64,000 nucleotides of DNA from positions 1-64,000 of the forward strand of contig JAFTFX010000008.1 in the NCBI GenBank assembly GCA_017458225.1, in the 5' to 3' direction. The position numbers were made by a program, and so were the translations under genes. Under the pieces are notes generated by a model. It saw only the letters and a list, made by a program, of their open reading frames with translations, had not been told where the DNA came from and made no database searches. Below, in pieces: positions 61,172 through 64,000 of this stretch; position 1 is the first letter of the stretch, and each line of letters opens with the position of its first letter. The stretch comes from Prevotella sp. (GTDB lineage Bacteria; Bacteroidota; Bacteroidia; Bacteroidales; Bacteroidaceae).

Positions 61172-64000
61172 ATGCTTATGAAACAAATTTTTTACTTGAA
61201 AAAGAGTAGATGGCTACTCTTCACGCTCCTCGCACTCTTTGCGGGGATGAACCCAGCGTGGGCACAAAAAACACTGCCGTATAGCTACGGGTTCGAGACA
61301 GCCCTTGCAGATGAAGGGTGGGCACGAACAGATTATGCAAGCAATACTAACATTTACAATGTTGGTAGCGGTTCTGCACACGATGGAAGTTATGTATTTA
61401 GATTCTATTACAACACCAATCCTCCCCAATATCTGATATCGCCAGAGTTGACAACCTCTACTAAGACTGTTGATGTTTCTTTCTGGTACAAAAATGCTGG
61501 TGATTATACTGAGACATTCAACGTAGGTTATTCCACCTCAAATACCGAAACAGGTTCTTTCACTTGGCTTGACGCAGATATCACTGCACCTTCTTCGTGG
61601 ACAGAATACAAAAACACGTTCCCTGCAGGGACAAAGTATATCGCTATCAAATACACTGCCTATGATCAATATCAGATGTATATTGATGATTTCAGTGTCG
61701 AAGAGACTCCAACCTGCATTAAGCCTACAGGCCTGACTGCAGGTGAAACGACCTATAGCTCTGTTGCGCTGAGCTGGACCAACGGAAGCGTTGATCAGGA
61801 TGCTTGGCAGATTGCCTATTCAACGACATCTGATTTCAATCCAGACGAGGTAACTCCTGTTGACGCCAACAGCAATCCTTTCACGCTGAATGGACTCACA
61901 CCCGAAACCACCTACTATGCATACGTTCGTGGTAACTGCGGTGCTGAGGACAAGAGTGCTTGGAGCAACAAGGTTACTTTCACAACGCCTGAGAAGTATC
62001 CTGTCCCAACGGGATTAAATATATCTAAACTTGGCACAACAGCCACACTTACATGGACTGTTGGCGGAGAAGAGACAACATGGGAAGTAGTATATTCAAC
62101 ATCTTCAACAGATAATCCTGACGAGCTCACCGCAAACAGCGTAAACACGACAACATACCAGATGATTAATCTTACCGTAGGAAGCACATACTACGTTTGG
62201 ATTCGTGCCAAAGCAGGAGAGGAGCATAGTGCATGGCTTAGTGGTTCGTTTACTTTGAACTATGCCTCTCCCACTCCAACATCTGTTGACAAGAATGGTA
62301 TCACAAACGTCACGTTTGGTTCTAATGGTTTCATCGTAAACAATAACAACCGTCCTACAAGTTCGCCTTATTATGGTAATTATTCTACCCAGGTCGGTGC
62401 TGTACCTGCTGGGACGACTGCGGCCATTGACATTACCTTTGCTACAGGCTATACTTACGGAACGGTCATCTTTGTAGACTGGAACAATAACTATGAGTTT
62501 GAAGCAGACGAAGCTGTTTACAAGGGAACCAGTGCTCCTGATAATCCTACTACTCTGAATGCAACATTTGACATCGCGGCAGGCCAGGCATTAGGTGACT
62601 ATCGTATGCGTATCGTTGCCGCGGACTCCTATTATGACAACTACATTAGCGGTTCTGCTTCCTATACGAGCGCATTTTCTTGCCCGACAGGAACTTATAC
62701 TGTAGCTCACGACTATACACTTCGCGTGATTACGCCTCCCTCTTGCGCCACTCCTACAGCTTTGACGGCAAGCAACGTTGCTGCTCGTTCTGTTGACTTG
62801 GGTTGGACTGTTGATGACGAGGAACAGGATGCATGGCAGATTGTCTATGCCACCGATGCAGACTTTGATCCTGCTGCTGCAACACCCGTTACTGCGGGTA
62901 CGAATCCATTTACTCTTACAGGTCTTACACCAGAAACAACCTACTATGCATACGTTCGCGCTTATTGCAGCGAGAGCGACCAGAGTGCATGGAGCAACAA
63001 AGTAAGCTTCACAACACTTCCCTCGTGTATTGCTCCTACAGCTTTGACAATAGGTAGTGTCGGGACTACAACCGCTACGCTGACTTGGACTGACGAGACC
63101 GAGCAGACCAAATGGGAAGTGAGCTACAGCACTACGAGCGGTGCACCTGACGATGGCACTATCGTTGCTGTGACCGAAAAGACCTATACGATTCTTGGCT
63201 TGACAACTGGCACGACCTACTATGCCAGCGTTCGTGCCGTAAATAGTGATGAGGACAAGAGTGCTTGGAGCAGTGAAATCAGCTTCACACCTGGTGTACT
63301 GACCGTGAACGATGGAACTACAACGAACTCTTATGTTCCTCTATATGGCGGCAATGTCAGTACATCAAGTAGCTCATATGTTAGAGGCCAATTTGTCATT
63401 CCTGAAGAAAGTCTAGGTAGTATTACGGACAATAATATCGACAAATTGGTATTCTACAGTAGCACTGCTACAAGAAGTTGGGGCGACGCTGAATTTACCA
63501 TCTACTTGAAAAAGATGGAAAGTGCCGAGTTCACCAGCACTGCGTTTATTGATGTGACTAACGAAGAACCTGTGTATAGCGGCAAGCTGAGCATCAGCGG
63601 CAATCAGATGGAAATTACCTTTACAGAGTCATTTGAATACACGGGTGGCAATCTTCTTGTTGATGTTCAGCAGACAGCTTCTGGTTCATATGGAAGTTCA
63701 TCGTGGTATGGTATTGCCACATCTTCGTACCAGGCCTTGAATAAAGGAAGTTATTCTAACACACGATACCAGTTCCTTCCGAAGGTTTCAATCTACTACT
63801 CGCCCGTTGTGATTGCTCCGAAGATGAGGGTAGCTCAAACGGAGATTGCCTTTGGGCTGGTAGAGAAGGATTCTGAACAGACCGCTACCTTCACGATTGA
63901 GAACAAGGGCAAGGCTGACCTTGACAACATCACCATCACATGTCCAGATGGCAAGTTCAGCGTTGACAAGACCACTATTACAAAGATTCTAAATAAGGAC
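61172..64000 (+). CDS. large exported FN3/GEVED protein (3' end outside window)
   Basis: An open frame of 943 codons running off the window. The signal peptide MLMKQIFYLKKSRWLLFTLL then ALFAGMNPAWAQ resembles that of the protein at 55487. About residues 35-178 form a jelly-roll-like region, FN3 domains start near 180, 275, 522 and 615, a GEVED-like region (FVDWNNNYEFEADEAVY) spans about 365-520, then the module shared with the 55487 protein (LTVNDGTTTNSYVPLYGG) at 705-880 and a HYDIN-like unit. An alternative ATG is at 61178. It starts 5 bases after the PIN remnant with no obvious promoter of its own. Function is unknown. Confidence 0.85.
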   Translation, partial: MLMKQIFYLKKSRWLLFTLLALFAGMNPAWAQKTLPYSYGFETALADEGWARTDYASNTNIYNVGSGSAHDGSYVFRFYYNTNPPQYLISPELTTSTKTVDVSFWYKNAGDYTETFNVGYSTSNTETGSFTWLDADITAPSSWTEYKNTFPAGTKYIAIKYTAYDQYQMYIDDFSVEETPTCIKPTGLTAGETTYSSVALSWTNGSVDQDAWQIAYSTTSDFNPDEVTPVDANSNPFTLNGLTPETTYYAYVRGNCGAEDKSAWSNKVTFTTPEKYPVPTGLNISKLGTTATLTWTVGGEETTWEVVYSTSSTDNPDELTANSVNTTTYQMINLTVGSTYYVWIRAKAGEEHSAWLSGSFTLNYASPTPTSVDKNGITNVTFGSNGFIVNNNNRPTSSPYYGNYSTQVGAVPAGTTAAIDITFATGYTYGTVIFVDWNNNYEFEADEAVYKGTSAPDNPTTLNATFDIAAGQALGDYRMRIVAADSYYDNYISGSASYTSAFSCPTGTYTVAHDYTLRVITPPSCATPTALTASNVAARSVDLGWTVDDEEQDAWQIVYATDADFDPAAATPVTAGTNPFTLTGLTPETTYYAYVRAYCSESDQSAWSNKVSFTTLPSCIAPTALTIGSVGTTTATLTWTDETEQTKWEVSYSTTSGAPDDGTIVAVTEKTYTILGLTTGTTYYASVRAVNSDEDKSAWSSEISFTPGVLTVNDGTTTNSYVPLYGGNVSTSSSSYVRGQFVIPEESLGSITDNNIDKLVFYSSTATRSWGDAEFTIYLKKMESAEFTSTAFIDVTNEEPVYSGKLSISGNQMEITFTESFEYTGGNLLVDVQQTASGSYGSSSWYGIATSSYQALNKGSYSNTRYQFLPKVSIYYSPVVIAPKMRVAQTEIAFGLVEKDSEQTATFTIENKGKADLDNITITCPDGKFSVDKTTITKILNKD

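Overview
The window looks like chromosome from an anaerobic Bacteroidales bacterium, most likely Prevotella or a close relative. The evidence is fourfold. Most upstream regions carry the Bacteroidetes-type -7 element TAnnTTTG. Six exported proteins end in the short 'YDLxGRxV...GLYIxxGKK' C-terminal module common in Prevotella. The gene set is typical of the group (NigD-like lipoprotein, DUF6169, GSCFA, PL11 rhamnogalacturonan lyase, fused KorA, class III ribonucleotide reductase). Shine-Dalgarno sequences are weak. No rRNA, tRNA, CRISPR array, transposase or prophage was recognised.

Layout. 1-4.2 kb is an accessory zone: a RelE/ParE-type toxin-antitoxin pair, a large exported protein followed by a tiny MKKIY peptide gene, and a DUF6922/AbiEii-like nucleotidyltransferase pair. 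4.4-11.3 kb is a tripartite RND efflux operon followed by an LpxA-like acyltransferase; pairs of inverted REP-like palindromes sit at two gene junctions and enter two coding sequences. 11.4-14.0 kb (minus) holds a GSCFA protein, a YhcG-type PDDEXK protein, a small exported protein and a remnant of an XRE regulator. 14.3-19.6 kb has a FucP-like sugar symporter, a YfhO membrane protein, and mtnN-luxS. 19.6-25.4 kb (minus) has korAB and nrdDG. 25.6-31.3 kb (minus) has a PL11 lyase, an OPT transporter and a MalY/PatB aminotransferase. 31.3-39.3 kb is an envelope and glycan region: GT4, DUF3737, GT2, CotH, OMP, GT87 and an MsbA-like ABC exporter. 39.5-43.8 kb (minus) has a second exported-protein/MKKIY cassette with a long structured leader, then DUF6169. 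44.2-46.7 kb has ung, DUF3109 and an anaerobic sulfatase-maturase-like radical SAM enzyme. 46.7-51.4 kb is a minus-strand operon (PASTA protein, RluD-type synthase, Ddl, acyltransferase, NigD-like). 51.6-59.3 kb carries three large exported proteins. 59.8-61.2 kb is a cluster of intact and decayed toxin-antitoxin genes, and 61.2 kb to the edge is the start of another large FN3/GEVED exported protein.

How the genes work together. Central functions are anaerobic deoxynucleotide synthesis, 2-oxoacid:ferredoxin oxidation, SAH recycling with AI-2 formation, and peptidoglycan precursor synthesis. Envelope functions are efflux, glycan assembly and large exported proteins. The most unusual signals are non-coding or small: (i) a 22-bp tandem repeat family in three intergenic regions, linked to a 21-bp TTTGCATACACTGCTGTCAC-type motif that forms inverted pairs; (ii) a duplicated exported-protein/MKKIY-peptide cassette whose intergenic DNA is itself conserved; (iii) a roughly 310-nt leader with a 122-nt fold and a competing hairpin; (iv) REP-like inverted pairs extending protein N-termini.
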